Assembly (NCBI RefSeq): GCF_000143415.4
Contig: NW_003314266.1
Location: 3,098,607 to 3,162,606 of the forward strand
Length of the DNA: 64,000 bases
Reading direction: 5' to 3'
DNA from: Selaginella moellendorffii
Taxonomy: Eukaryota; Streptophyta; Lycopodiopsida; Selaginellales; Selaginellaceae
Below are positions 44,726-56,800 of the stretch, one piece after another. The first letter of the stretch is position 1; every line of letters begins with the position of its first letter. The position numbers and the translations under genes are program-made. Under the pieces are notes generated by a model. It did no database searches. It was not told where the DNA came from and saw only the letters and a list, made by a program, of their open reading frames with translations.

Positions 44726-45780
44726 TCACACTCGCGGAAGCTCGAGCCCGAGCTCGTGCTCGTGTTCGTACTCCTGCTCCTCCTCTCAAGCTCGTCTATG
44801 ATAACACCACCACCTCCTTGTTCCTCTTCTCCGATATCTGCTACAACCGGGAGTTCACTGCATATGGCTGCCCCGATACGACGTTGCTCGATCACCTGAG
44901 CTACGCTCATGGAAACATCTGTCCCAAGAAGCGTCGTACACACGCAAATGCCCTTTACTGGGGAGCGCCTTGGAGCATTCCAGCCTACGTGTATGACAAC
45001 GAGATGGAGCCTTCAATGACGCCGCTGGAACCATGCCAGATCAGGAGCATCGAAGCTGTGGGCTGCATCTCCACATTCGAGCTTGGCCTGCGGTGGCAAG
45101 GCCCTCCTGCGCAATTCGTGATCAATGAAACTCTAGGAAAGCTCGATGCTAAACAAGTCCTCGTCTATAAGGAAGCGGATTCCATCTGGCGAAATCGGGT
45201 CTCCACCGGCTACATCCTTCTGGCGGTTCCCACCAAGGCATTGGAGTATGGAGCTCTGGACTGGGTTGTCAACTACGAGGACTACCGGGGCATGCCAATG
45301 ACAATGTCGGCCAGGAAGGTCATCCAGGCGTCTCGTGACCGCAGACAGGATCCTGACAAGGAGCTGAGCGCTGTGGACGCGATCGGGATCAGAAAGTGTG
45401 TCGTGGTGGATCTCCGCGGCATTGGCGTCAATAGAAAGGTGGGCCTCTTTTTCTCCGAAGATGCTCTACGTGACGTGCTGCTGAGTGTGTCTGGCACCAA
45501 GCTTGTCCCTGCTAAGGCGCTCTTTGACGATGGTCTTTGGGACAAGCTTGGTGTCCAGGACAGGGTGGCCAAGGACGCGGCCGTATGTGACATAATGCAT
45601 TCTCGGGGCATAACAGAGATGGTGCTGCTCAAGTCGCAGGTAAATCACTCTTCCTTGTCCCTCTTTTACACTGTCTTTGACCTTTGATTATCTTTTCATT
45701 TATTGCTGCAGGATTCTGTGGTGCCAAAGACACTCGGCACTTTGATAAGGGATATGATTGGCAAAATGAAGATGTCTTAG
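44616..45780 (+). CDS. Unidentified three-exon gene, possibly organelle-targeted
   Basis: Exons 44616-44640, 44696-45639 and 45712-45780 join in phase across a 55-nt and a 72-nt GT-AG intron to give 345 residues. The N-terminus (MVWRRLFGGVIGGSARGC, then an Ala-Arg run) is basic and lacks acidic residues until residue 21, like a mitochondrial or plastid presequence. The body has FSDICYNREFTAYGCPDTTL, GCISTFELGLRWQGPPAQF, LDWVVNYEDYRGM and CVVVDLRGIGVNRKVGLFFS. I recognise no domain. Codon use and splice structure look like a real host gene, and it is not part of the chromoviruses around it. The ATG was chosen because only it gives a consistent first exon. Confidence 0.65.
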
Positions 45781-46471
45781 AATGTTTCTCATGTTTTGTT
45801 ATTTTATCAGAAATTCTGACACTTCACAGTAAATCTTAAAACTTTTTACCTAGCTGAAGGGACCAAAACAGGCCATGGATTGAAGGCTTGCGAATGGCAT
45901 GCCAAGCCTCTCCATTCCTGGGTTTCCTGATCAAAATCCTATGAGCGCTTCAATGCCCATGCAAATGTGAGCATCTATTAAAGCCAACTTATACTACAAT
46001 CAAATTTGCTATACCAACTCTATCAAGCATCAATGCCTGAACTTTCACTCCACACAGGAGTCCTCGGAGCCCTGGAGCTGATCACATCTGAAAGTCTTTG
46101 TTGAGTTTTACAAACTGACTTGGCATCGATAAGTTTGCAGACAATTGGTTCCCTAGATCTGACAGTTCTAATCCAGGCAGCAATGTGTCATTCTTGATGA
46201 CGGCCAATGTAGCGTGTGGCTCAAAACCCTAAACCCTAAACCCTAAACCTGGCACATATATCTTGGATAATTGATATCAAGCAATAACAAACTTACAATG
46301 CTGCTATGCCCAATGACTAATGTAAAAAACCTGTGAAATTCTATTTCTACCACGTGATGCTCAACAAAGCCCATGTCTTATATCAAAGAATTTTGGAATC
46401 TAAATCCCTTGTCTCCAACTCTCCAGCTACTAATGATTGTCCAAGAACAAATAGGACACAAGAGTGGATAA
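45781..46471. other. Intergenic, with a telomeric repeat
   Basis: No supported gene. (CCCTAAA) units lie at 46223-46250. Confidence 0.5.
46223..46250. repeat. Interstitial telomeric repeat (CCCTAAA)n
   Basis: Three and a half units, 220 bp from the insertion point of the chromovirus B copy. Confidence 0.9.
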
Positions 46472-46476
46472 ATAGC

Positions 46477-47399
46477 TGTAGCGCACTTGAATTTTGGAGC
46501 CGAACTCCAAGCCCGTTGCACTACGAAACGAGGGTCCGGTACAATCCCATGAGCACAAACTCCCCGTTTCCAGCACCTACACGCAAAATGGTGTCAGACG
46601 GAGTCTGGCACAATTTTGGCATACCGGTGGCCTAATGCAAGGAGGAGGGTACTCCACCGACTAGAGCAGCGTGGAGCTTGGGCTTAGACCCAAGCCGGAC
46701 GCAGAACAAGGAGCGACACAGCCCAGCGGGAGCCAAACTAATGTCTCAGGTGGTCGGACATGCATTCCAACCACTATCCCTACTATACATTTGGAACCCC
46801 CCACAGCCCCCCCCCCCCTTGAGGGACACACGCTTTGGGCTTTCACCCCAAGCCTCCCTTAGTACCAGGAGTTAGTCTCTGGGACAAGTCCGAAACTTAC
46901 TAAATATGGAATGTCTTTAGATTGCGAATTTGGACACGGGACGAACACCATTGTGTTCAGACCGATCTCTACATTCCATAGATATGCCAAATGAGCTAAT
47001 CTAGACACTTTCCATAAATAGCATTTGGGACCGAAATGAGACCAACACAAAGGGTATGATAGCGAGGGTGTTTGGCAGACACGGTAAGCTATCATCTAGC
47101 GAATATTGAGGGACTAGTCTCAATACGCGAGGGTTATTGCCAAGCCAGTGCAAGACAGAGCAAAAGAGAACTAACAAGCCGGGCCAAGTATGCTTGGCTA
47201 AATAAACACTTAGGAATTCCTTCCTTATGCTCATCCGGCCAAGTACAGATGCTAAGTCCAGTTTACTAACACTTGGACAAGAGGGGCCAATAAAGGGAAC
47301 CAGCAGTACCGACCTCCTGCCGTCATGGCAGTAAGGAAAGAGTGCCCGTAAGGACTGGTCGACAAATATCTTTCGATACCCGAAGTCACATTCGCGACA
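46477..47399 (-). repeat. 3' LTR of chromovirus B
   Basis: 923 bp with TG...CA ends. It contains a 12-C run where the partner LTR has 22. Confidence 0.95.
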
Positions 47400-47412
47400 C
47401 TCTCCCCCCCTT
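47400..47412 (-). promoter_or_regulatory. Polypurine tract of chromovirus B
   Basis: The coding strand reads AAGGGGGGGAGAG directly before the 3' LTR; it primes plus-strand DNA synthesis. Confidence 0.85.
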
Positions 47413-47928
47413 GGGGAAGATCGATATCCTCGTCGATGTATACCCGAGTCTAGCAAACCGTTAAGGAAACAACTCCGAAAGTTAACGGAAAGCACACTAT
47501 GTGGGAAACACACCGACTTAAATGAGTTAGGAAACTACCTCTCCTCTACGTCCAAAGACGTTAAGACTCAGACACCCTCCGGCCGTCACCGACAAGGAAA
47601 TGACTAACAGAGTGAACCACCCTTGTTGCTCCGAGTACCACTCGGCTTAAAAAGGAATGATACATCCCTGCCCGCAGGGACATAGCAGATTAAGTTGTTT
47701 ACACGACCACGCCCCTTTTCGAAAATGAGTCATCGAGAGAGAGGCGGGGACTTATGATCAGTCTATAATAGTTATCCCCATGGTTATGGATTGGACCCAT
47801 GCACCGAAGTGCCGAAGTCAGCCTGCCAAAACTGACCCAAGTACGAATGAACGAGAGAAACGACATTTTGATTTATAGAAATATATTACTTTATTGATTT
47901 GCAAGATTGATTACAAGATTTACAAAAG

Positions 47929-50900
47929 CTAATCTTTATTACGATTCTCATACTCCGTGACAAGCTCACGAGCATGTGTAAGATTACTAAGAGGCTCCCA
48001 AGTTGATTCACAAGATGGGTAACCTTTCCACTTAACTAGATACTCTCGACGTTTGGCACGCTTAAGCCAGCGTGTACCCAAAATAGCTTCCATTTCATAT
48101 TCAGGTTCACCATCCACAACTTCTGGTGGTGGACGAATCTCCGCTTGACATGCATCATCCATAGTGTATGGAGCCAAGAGATTGGCATGAAATACATTAT
48201 GAATATTGGACATCTCCACAGGAAGATCCAACTGATAGGATACATTACCAATGCGCCGCAACACCCGATAGGGTCTAACATATCTCGGCAAGAGCTTCCG
48301 AGACAGAGAACCCTTAATGTTCAAGTTTCGGGAAGATAGCCACACCTGATCTCCCACTTGATAGGATACATCCCGACGATGTTGATCCTTATCACGTCGA
48401 TACCTATCCTGAGCTTTGCCCATCGCCTCAGTAGCTCTAGACCAACCTTGGCGTAGCTGCTCCGCATAAGTCTCAACGGCTGGGACCAACACTTCGGTCA
48501 TTGGTTTCGGTACAACGATCTGTTGAGGAACCTCACGAGCATTCCCTTGCAGCATCTCCCATGGAGAACAGCCTATAGCACTATGAAATGTGTTGTTATA
48601 ACATATTTCTGCTGTATCCAAATGCTCAACCCAGTCGAGTTGGTCCGCCGCGACATAGTACCGCAGATAATCCTCAACTTGAGCATTCACGCGTTCGGTC
48701 TGCCCATCAGTTTGAGGATGATAAGCCGTACTAAACTTCAACTTGGTACCAAACAACTGGAAGAGTGTTCCCCAAAACTTCCCCGTAAACCTCGAATCTC
48801 TATCTGAGATCATTTCTTCAGGAAGACCACGAACTCGCACTACTTCATGGAAAAAGAGCTTTGCTGCTTGTTTCGCATTTACTGTTCCCACAGTTGGAAT
48901 GAAGTGTGCAATCTTTGACAACCGATCCACAACCACCATCAAAGTATCATAACCCTTAGACTTCGGCAAGCAAGTGACGAAATCAAGTGTCACACTTTGA
49001 AATGGCCATGCCAGTGCTAGAATGCTCTGCAACTTTCCAGCCTGCTTCTCAGTTCTGCACTTACATTGCTGGCATATAGGGTAGGAACGGACATAATCCG
49101 CTACATCACCTTCCATACCAGACCAGAAAAATCCCTTTTTCAATGAAGCCAGAGTCTTTCGCTGTCCACCATGTCCTGCTGTTGGAACATCATGATGTTC
49201 CAGTAGAAATAACTGCTGAAGATCCTTAGAGGGAAGATACAATCTTTCTTGCTTATAGAATATAAGCCCATCCCGAACTGAGAAGTGAAGTTTCGCATTA
49301 GTGCGACTAGCAACTTTTGCTGCTTCGCTACCAGGGCTCTGCTTCAACAACCCCGCATGGCATAAGATTGCCTTTGCCAATGGATCACTTCCATATGAAG
49401 CCCGAACGTCCTCCAACCAGTCCGAACTGATTGCCGATATTGCCCGGAATTGAGCTTGACGACTCAACGCATCCGGAACAATATTGTCTTTACCAGGTTT
49501 ATATATGATTTCAATATCATATCTAGCAAGCTTCTCTTGCCAACGAGCCTACTTCGGCGTAAGCTTAGGCTGCGTAGCAAAGTAACTTAGTGTGTTACTA
49601 TCCGTATAAACCTTGGTATGTCCACCCAAGTAGTGTCTCCAGTGTTCTAGGGCCGACACTATAGCAAACATCTCTTTCTCATGCGTTGGCCATCTTCGTT
49701 GGGTCTCATCCAATTTCTTGGAATAGAACGCAACGGGACAACCATGTCGCCTTAGCGTAACACCAACCGCTTTGTCACAATCTTGCTGCAACACGGCACC
49801 AATAGCATATCCAGATGCATCACAATGCACTTCGAAGGGTTTATCAAGATCTGGGATCCTGAGAACAGGAACCGTAGTCAAGATCTCCTTCAACCGTATA
49901 AAAGCACGTTGACAAGCTGGTGTCCAATGAAACGGAATACTACTCTTCGTCAACTCAGTCAACGGAAGAGCAATTCTTGCAAAATTGCGGACAAACTTGC
50001 AATAGTATCCCACCAAACCGAGAAAGGAACGAACATCTGATACAGTGGTCGGGACTTCCCAGGACTTCACCGCTTCCACCTTCTTTGGATCGACTTCAAT
50101 CACGCCACCACCAACTATATGTCCAAGAAAGTTTATGCGCAATTGACCAAAAGCACATTTACTTTCCTTAGCATATAGTTTGTGTTCGCGCAATTTCTGA
50201 AACACCAGCTCCAAGTGTTTCAAATGATCCTCCAACGTTTCACTAAAGACTAGAACATCGTCGATATATAGAATGACAAATGCATCCAGATAATCTCCAA
50301 ATATTCTATCCATCATAGTGCTGAACGTTGCCGGAGCATTGCATAACCCGAATGGCATGACAAGGAACTCATAAGATCCGTACCGAGTTTTAAAGGCTGT
50401 CTTCTCCACATCCTGAGTCGCCACCCGTATCTGATGATACTCGGACCTCAAATCAAGTCGCGTAAAATATTTAGCCTTTAAGAGTTGGTCAAACAAGTCA
50501 TCAATGCGAGGCAAAGGATAACTGTTCTTAACCGTGATCTTGTTGAGTGCTCGATAGTCAATACACATCCTCATGGTTCCATCCTTTTTCATAACAAAAA
50601 GGATTGGTGCTCCATAAGGTGACTTGCTAGGTCAGATATGACCTTTGTCAAGAAGTTCCGTCAGTTGCTTCTTGAGTTCAGCCATCTCCTTGATGTTCAA
50701 CCGATACGGAGCTTTCGTGGGTGGTTTAGAACCCGGAATAACCTCAATCCAATGATCAACCTCACGGCTAGGGGGTAGCCCTGGTGGCAAATCCTTTGGG
50801 AAGATATCCTGATTCTGCGCCAACAACTCGAATATCTTCTTTGGTACAGGATCAACCCCGTCGCCAATTCGAGCAGAGTCACCCACACTCTCAGCTTCCA

Positions 50901-52661
50901 TCACTTGAACCCAAAAGGTCCGACATCCCCTTTTTGCTGCTTTTTGAGCAGCCCTCGCAGTCAGGAACTTTCCATCCCAATCCTTTGAGGAACGCTTTTG
51001 CAACTGGAAGGACACATCGGGTCGTCCCTCGGACTTCAACGTGATACGGCTTTGTCCAGCACCATAAATCCCTTTTATATACTTGTTGAAGAAATCCATA
51101 CCAAACACCATCTGAAAATCTGGTATCTTCAACACTACCAAGTCCACTCTTTCTTTCCACTTGGATATCTTTATTGGAACATCACTCACAAACTTTCTGG
51201 CTACTTGCCCACCTTCCACAAACCGGAAGTGCATAGGCGACATTTGCTCAGCATTCAATCCTAACAACTTAACTAAGTCTTCGAATATCACGCTGTGCGT
51301 AGCTCCCGTGTCAATCATCACTCGGATTCGGTGTCCACGGACAAAGCCTACCAGATACATCAATGGATCAGTGTTTGCATTGACTGCAAGAAAAGCTTGA
51401 GGAAAGCAACGAAAGTTACTCACCTCTTCTTCCTCATAGTCTGCATTGACCAACTCGTCAACTCCTTCAGCTTCATCACCACCGTCTTCCCTCATGACAT
51501 TAACTCGAGACCTTGTCTTATGCTTGTTGGGACAATCCGAGGACCTATGTCCTGACTCTCCACAATGGAAGCAATGACCCACACTACCCGTTCCGCTAGG
51601 AGCAGGTTTTGCAAGTTGCTGTTGCTTGTACCCACCAGGAGGAGGAGCAGAGGGCCTAGGACCAGAAGAAGCTGCTGGTGGTCTCCAACCACCACCACCT
51701 TTATTAACTGTTGCTTGTGAGCCTCCAGGGCAGAACCTGCTTTCCACCCTCTGCTTCCGATCACCTTGTTTATTCCCAGAATTCCTATTCTTGTCCGAGT
51801 TACCAGCATACGGTTGCTGATATTGTTCCATGAGTGAGTGACTAAAGGCAACTTGCTGCGCTGCCTCCTTACACTCCAGGTACGTCTTCGGCTTAAACTT
51901 CAAAATCTCATTGCGAGAAAATGATCTTAAACCTCCAGAAAATAACTCCGAGCATCTTCGTCACTCATATTTGCAATCATAATGCACTTCTGAGCAAACG
52001 CATTAACATAATGCATGAGATCCCCTCGCTGCTTTAACCACCACAGCTCCGCACGAAGTCTTAGACCAAGATCATCCAGCAAGTATTCCTTACAGATACG
52101 AAACCGCATCTTGGTCCAACTTCTAGTCTGCCCTTTTTCAGCACACACTTGGCGCCACCAAGTTTTGGCATGATCGGTGAGAAAGGATTGCACGCACGCA
52201 ACTTTCGTACGATCATCTACGTCTGCCGCTATGAAGTAGTTCTCCATATCGTAGACCCAGTCTTCCAAAACCTGATAGTCCCGCATGCCTCTGAAGTTGG
52301 GTGGTTTCGGAGGCTTGAACTTTGAAACTCGTGCAACCAGGGGCGGCTGCAGAACTTCATCGTCCTCAGAACTTGAAGAGGAGTCTGGTTGCTTAGGCTT
52401 AGTTGGTTTAGCTGCCTCAGCTTCTTTCTTCCTCTTCTTGTTCTCCTTCTTTAATTTGCGAATCTCCTTTCGCAAATTCTCGATCTCGACTTCCTGAGCC
52501 GTACGCTGCAACGCCGCAGCATTTGGCTCTTCCTCTTCCGACTCAGCCTCTGCCTCTACCGCAGCATCTCTAGCAGGAGTTTCCTCCTCTTGATTTGCCC
52601 GTCTAGAGGTTTCAGCGTCATCAGCACGGTTCCGTTTCACCATCCCACTAGCTGCATGCAT
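47929..52661 (-). pseudogene. Chromovirus B gag-pol polyprotein with three lesions
   Basis: From MHAASGM (52661): a coiled-coil, charged gag with WWRQVCAEKGQTRSWTKMRF; a CCHC knuckle CFHCGESGHRSSDC; an aspartic protease RVMIDTGATHSVIF. Next is reverse transcriptase, with [20 protein letters not shown] and [10 protein letters not shown], and RNase H, with [16 protein letters not shown]. The integrase has an HHCC finger ending CQQCK, the core LDFVTCLP, SDRDSRF and YHPQTDGQTERVNAQVEDYL. The end is a chromodomain with YLVKWKGYPSCESTWEPLSN. A 1-bp deletion near 51,930 breaks gag, and TGA (50632, from an Arg CGA) and TAG (49549, from a Gln CAG) interrupt pol. The active-site residues remain. Confidence 0.95.
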
Positions 52662-52816
52662 GCCTTTATCAGTAACTGAACATGCATACAACGTTCTTAC
52701 CGAATGGTGCAATCCAACTAATCCTACACAGGTCGCTTCGGATCTACTAGAAAAGTCTCTGCGTATGCAACTTAAGTCAGAAAATCCGACAAAAGTTGGA
52801 TAGGAATCGCTGAGAC

Positions 52817-52834
52817 AATTCCTCTGATACCAAA
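52817..52834 (-). promoter_or_regulatory. Primer-binding site, tRNA-Met(i)
   Basis: The coding strand reads TTTGGTATCAGAGGAATT beside the 5' LTR; TGGTATCAGAG is complementary to the 3' end of plant initiator tRNA. Confidence 0.88.
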
Positions 52835-53798
52835 TGTAGCGCACCTGAATTTTGGAGCCGAACTCCAAGCCCGTTGCGCTACAAAACGAGGGTCCGGTAC
52901 AATCCCATAAGCACCAGCTCCCCGTTTCCAGCACCTGCACGCAAAATGGTGTCAGACGGAGTCTGGCACAATTTTGGCATACTGGTGGCCTAATGCGAGG
53001 AGGAGGGTACTCCACCGACTAGAGCAGCGTGGAGCTTGGGCTTAGACCCAAGCCGGACGCAGAACAAGGAGCGACACAGCCCAGCGGGAGCCAAACTAAT
53101 GTCTCAGGTGGTCGGACATGCATTCCAACCACTATCCCTACTATACATTTGGAACCCCCCACAGCCCCCCCCCCCCCCCCCCCCCCTTGAGGGACACACG
53201 CTTTGGGCTTTCACCCCAAGCCTCCCTTAGTACCAGGAGTTAGTCTCTGGGACAAGTCCGAAACTTACTAAATATGAAGTGTCTTTAGATTGCGAATTTG
53301 GACATGGGACGAACACCATTGTGTTCAGGCCGATCTCTACATTCCGTAGATATGCCAAATGAGCTAATCTAGACACTTTCCATAAATAGCATTTGGGACC
53401 GAAATGAGACCAACACAAAGGGTATGATAGCGAGGGTGTTTGGCAGACACGGTAAGCTATCATCTAGCGAATATTGAGGGACTAGTCTCAATACGCGAGG
53501 GTTCTTGCCAAGCCAGTGCAAGACAGAGCAAAAGAGAACTANNNNNNNNNNNNNNNNNNNNNNNNNNNNNNNNNNNNNNNNNNNNNNNNNNNNNNNNNNN
53601 NNNNNNNNNNNNNNNNNNNNNNNNNNNNNNNNNNNNNNNNNATACAGATGCTAAGTCCAGTTTACTAACACTTGGACAAAAGGGGCCAATAAAGGGAACC
53701 AGCAGTACCGACCTCCTGGTGTCATGGCAGTAAGGAAAGAGTGCCCGTAAGGACTGGTCGACAAGTATCTTTCGATACCCGAAGTCACATTTGCGACA
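52835..53798 (-). repeat. 5' LTR of chromovirus B, with assembly gap
   Basis: Same ends as the 3' LTR. Interrupted by 100 N. Confidence 0.93.
53542..53641. other. Assembly gap (100 N)
   Basis: Lies inside the 5' LTR. The sister LTR has about 72 bp at the corresponding place, so the real gap is probably near that size. Confidence 0.98.
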
Positions 53799-53803
53799 AT
53801 AGC

Positions 53804-56800
53804 TGGGGAAAGCTTTTGACCACAATAGACCTGATGTTTAAAATTCTACCAATCTAAAATAATTTCTAGTTACAAAAACTCATTAAGAATCCTGATTATA
53901 CATATCTTCTAAAAATATATGTTTTTATAATAATAGATATTGTTAGCTTTAAACAATATTATTAAAGAACCTCTTTGTCTTTATTACATTACACATTAAA
54001 GTGCCCTTGAAATAAATAAAATAGCATTTAATGCAATTATCTATATTGATTCACGAAGAAAATAATATTATAAAATATAATATTATAGAAAAAGTAAAGA
54101 CACTTTTAAAAAGAAGTTTATTTCACCAAATTTATTCTAAGATTGCAATTCTTGCAAGGTGAGACTAATATCTGTTGTTCTAAGGAGATAGTGTCATTTG
54201 CATATTCAAACTTGAAAATTTATGGAGTCATAACTTGTTTATGCCATTTTTGAAAATGGTAAAATGGTTTCAAAACCACAATGACTTTGTATTTGGTCCA
54301 AATGCACCATGTGTCCTAAGTCCCACTTTAGTCACAAATATACCATTGATGTATTAACATTTTATCCCAAGGCCTCCACTTTATCCCATGCCAAATTAGG
54401 TGTTGGGGCTTTAGCTTCAACCCTCCACACTTGTGTGCTCACAAATGCCAATCCTTATTTCTCTCATGCTTAAGTATGGCTTTTATACAAGTAAAGAGAA
54501 TATTTTAAGGATTAAAATATTCCTGGAATCTAATTATCTCGGTGACCATGGACGAACATGCCAAACTCCATCACATACAAGAACCCACAACCAAAGTGTT
54601 AGTATAGACTCCAAGGTGGTACTTTGTGTCAGCAACTGTTGTGAGGAGAAGAAAGCAAAGAAAAACAAAGAAAAGAGAAGGAATATAGAGTTCTGGAAAA
54701 CCAAGTGGGAAAACTTAATAAAAGAACTAAACACTAAAAAAAGAGGAGACAAAGTGGAGAAAAGAAAATTTAAAATGAAACAAAGGAAAAAGAAGAAAAA
54801 GAGGAAAACAAAGAAAAAATAGAAAAGAGAAGTTAGAAACGTGAAACTATAAGACAAGTATTACCTGGACTCTAATTTAAAGCCTTCTCACCTCTGGAAA
54901 GTTCCTCAAATAAGCCCAATTGCTCTCAAAGTTCTAATGTGGTATTTATGTTACATTTTGTCGAATTGAGTTGACATTTGATACTCGTATAAACCTTTGT
55001 AGTAGTGACATAGGCATTGCTAATAGGGTTGCTCAATTGATGATTAAGTCATTGTGATTTTGTGAATAATGTGTTTACAAAGTTGCTTGATTAAATGATG
55101 ATCAACCTTAAAGTGGTTGATAGTGAAGTTAATCTACTTGCACATAGTAGCATTGAAGTAACTTTGACTATGTTCTCAATGGTGATCCATTATGCTAAGC
55201 TTAAGTTGGTTCCTTGGTTTTTTGAATTTGCCTATTAAGATGTTGGGAAGGGTTATAGCATTCCCTTGTTATGGCTTGTTAGTTTATTAGTTAGCACTTG
55301 GAGTAAATTGTTAGATGGGAAGGTGTGTAATTAATGCATTAACATTGCTAACACTTGTAAGTAGAAGTGGCATTGTTATTTCAAGTGATGAGAAATTTTC
55401 CTTAGATCTTAATTTTCCATGACATTTTTTTTATTAGTGTTTTGGCTATACATTGGATCTTGAAAGTGGTTGAAAAAGAGTGTTAGTGCAATGTGGATAT
55501 CCAAAAATATAGTTTTCGTGATCAAGCTTTGGATGTTTATTTTGCATTTTGCAAATGTCGGTGTTGGATGTTAGAAATATGGGCATAATGTTCGATGCTT
55601 AAACATATTGTTAGGTCATAAGATTTATGTTAAGGTGAACCTATGTGAAATTGTTAGTAGGAGGAAGTTGGTTGAGTTTTGAAAGTTTGTATTCCTAGAC
55701 TTAGAGTCATTCTTTTTTTAGGATGGAAAATTTTTCACAAATTTTTTATAACTTTTCCAATGGCTAATCTATTAATCATTTTGCTCAAAAACCATTCTAT
55801 TTTCATAAGCTAATATAAATTAGTGAAGGGGTTGAAGTTGACTTCGGTTAGCTTAAATTTCAGTATATAATTTGTATGATGTGGCCCGAAAGGGATGTTA
55901 ACTTTTGGGGTTAAGGCAATTGAGTTGGATAAAGTCTGAAATTAGTGTAAAATAGTGGCCGTTGTAGTTTTCTAGGAAAAGTGACCCTTGTGCTTTTCTT
56001 CTGTAGCATTATGCTTAGTAGTAGGTTATATCTTGCATTTTGCTAAACTCTATGAGAGTAATAAGCTCTCATTGATCCTGATTTGGTCTTGGTAGCCTTG
56101 CGCCTTGGCTGAGGATAGTTATATCCAATTTAGTTGTTTGAAGTTGAGATGTTAGTACCTGTACTATAACTTTGTCTATCCAGAGGTTGTGTACCATATG
56201 AGCCCATCTCATGGTCTTTACTTTAGTTTTAGTTAAGTGTTGATCATGCATAGCTAGCCGCTTCAAGGCATGCTCAGAGCCCTTAAGTACATGGACAAAC
56301 ACAAACCAAATGAGCACTTGAATCTAGTTGAATCACAATAAGCCCATTAATACGTTTAGACACTTTTTGTTGGACAAGTATATAACTCAATGACATGAGT
56401 TTAATATTTGAGTTTTATGAAGGCAAGTTGAAGAATGGTTATTGATTGCTTTGTGACTAATGATTGCTTGTAAATTTTGTCGACGATTGTTGACACTTCC
56501 TTTGCTCAATAAAGATTTATCATTGATGGGCTTGCTTTACTAGATGGTGTTGTAGAAGATCGTGTTGTTAAACTTGCATGGTTTTCCCATGTTGGCATAA
56601 TGATATCACCTTTGTCGATATCATTTGGTTGTGTTTAATCTATAATGTTGGATTACATTAAGTCTTGGACATAATGAATCATTCCTTGATGATATGTTAT
56701 ATGTAACTGAGTTTTGCTGAAGGATTGGTCTCGGATACTAAATATAGTATTTTTTACTTTGGTTGCTAGAGAGTTTTGAGTGGTGATTCACTCTTGCTTT

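Larger units (their letters stand above)
46477..53798 (-). mobile_element. Structurally complete LTR/Gypsy chromovirus, family B
   Basis: Direct LTRs at 46477-47399 and 52835-53798 (TGTAGCG...GCGACA) are flanked by the identical pentamer ATAGC (46472-46476 and 53799-53803). On the coding strand the primer site TTTGGTATCAGAGG adjoins the 5' LTR and matches initiator tRNA-Met. A polypurine tract AAGGGGGGGAGAG adjoins the 3' LTR. The near-identical LTRs suggest a fairly recent insertion, yet the polyprotein carries three lesions. Confidence 0.96.

Noticed and set aside
45895-45925. GAATGGCATGCCAAGCCTC as a palindrome copy outside the transposon
   Set aside because: Only one arm resembles the motif; the second half and spacing do not match.
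54433-54857. Lys/Glu-rich plus frame and Phe-rich minus frame
   Set aside because: An A/G-rich low-complexity block; no signature or splice context.
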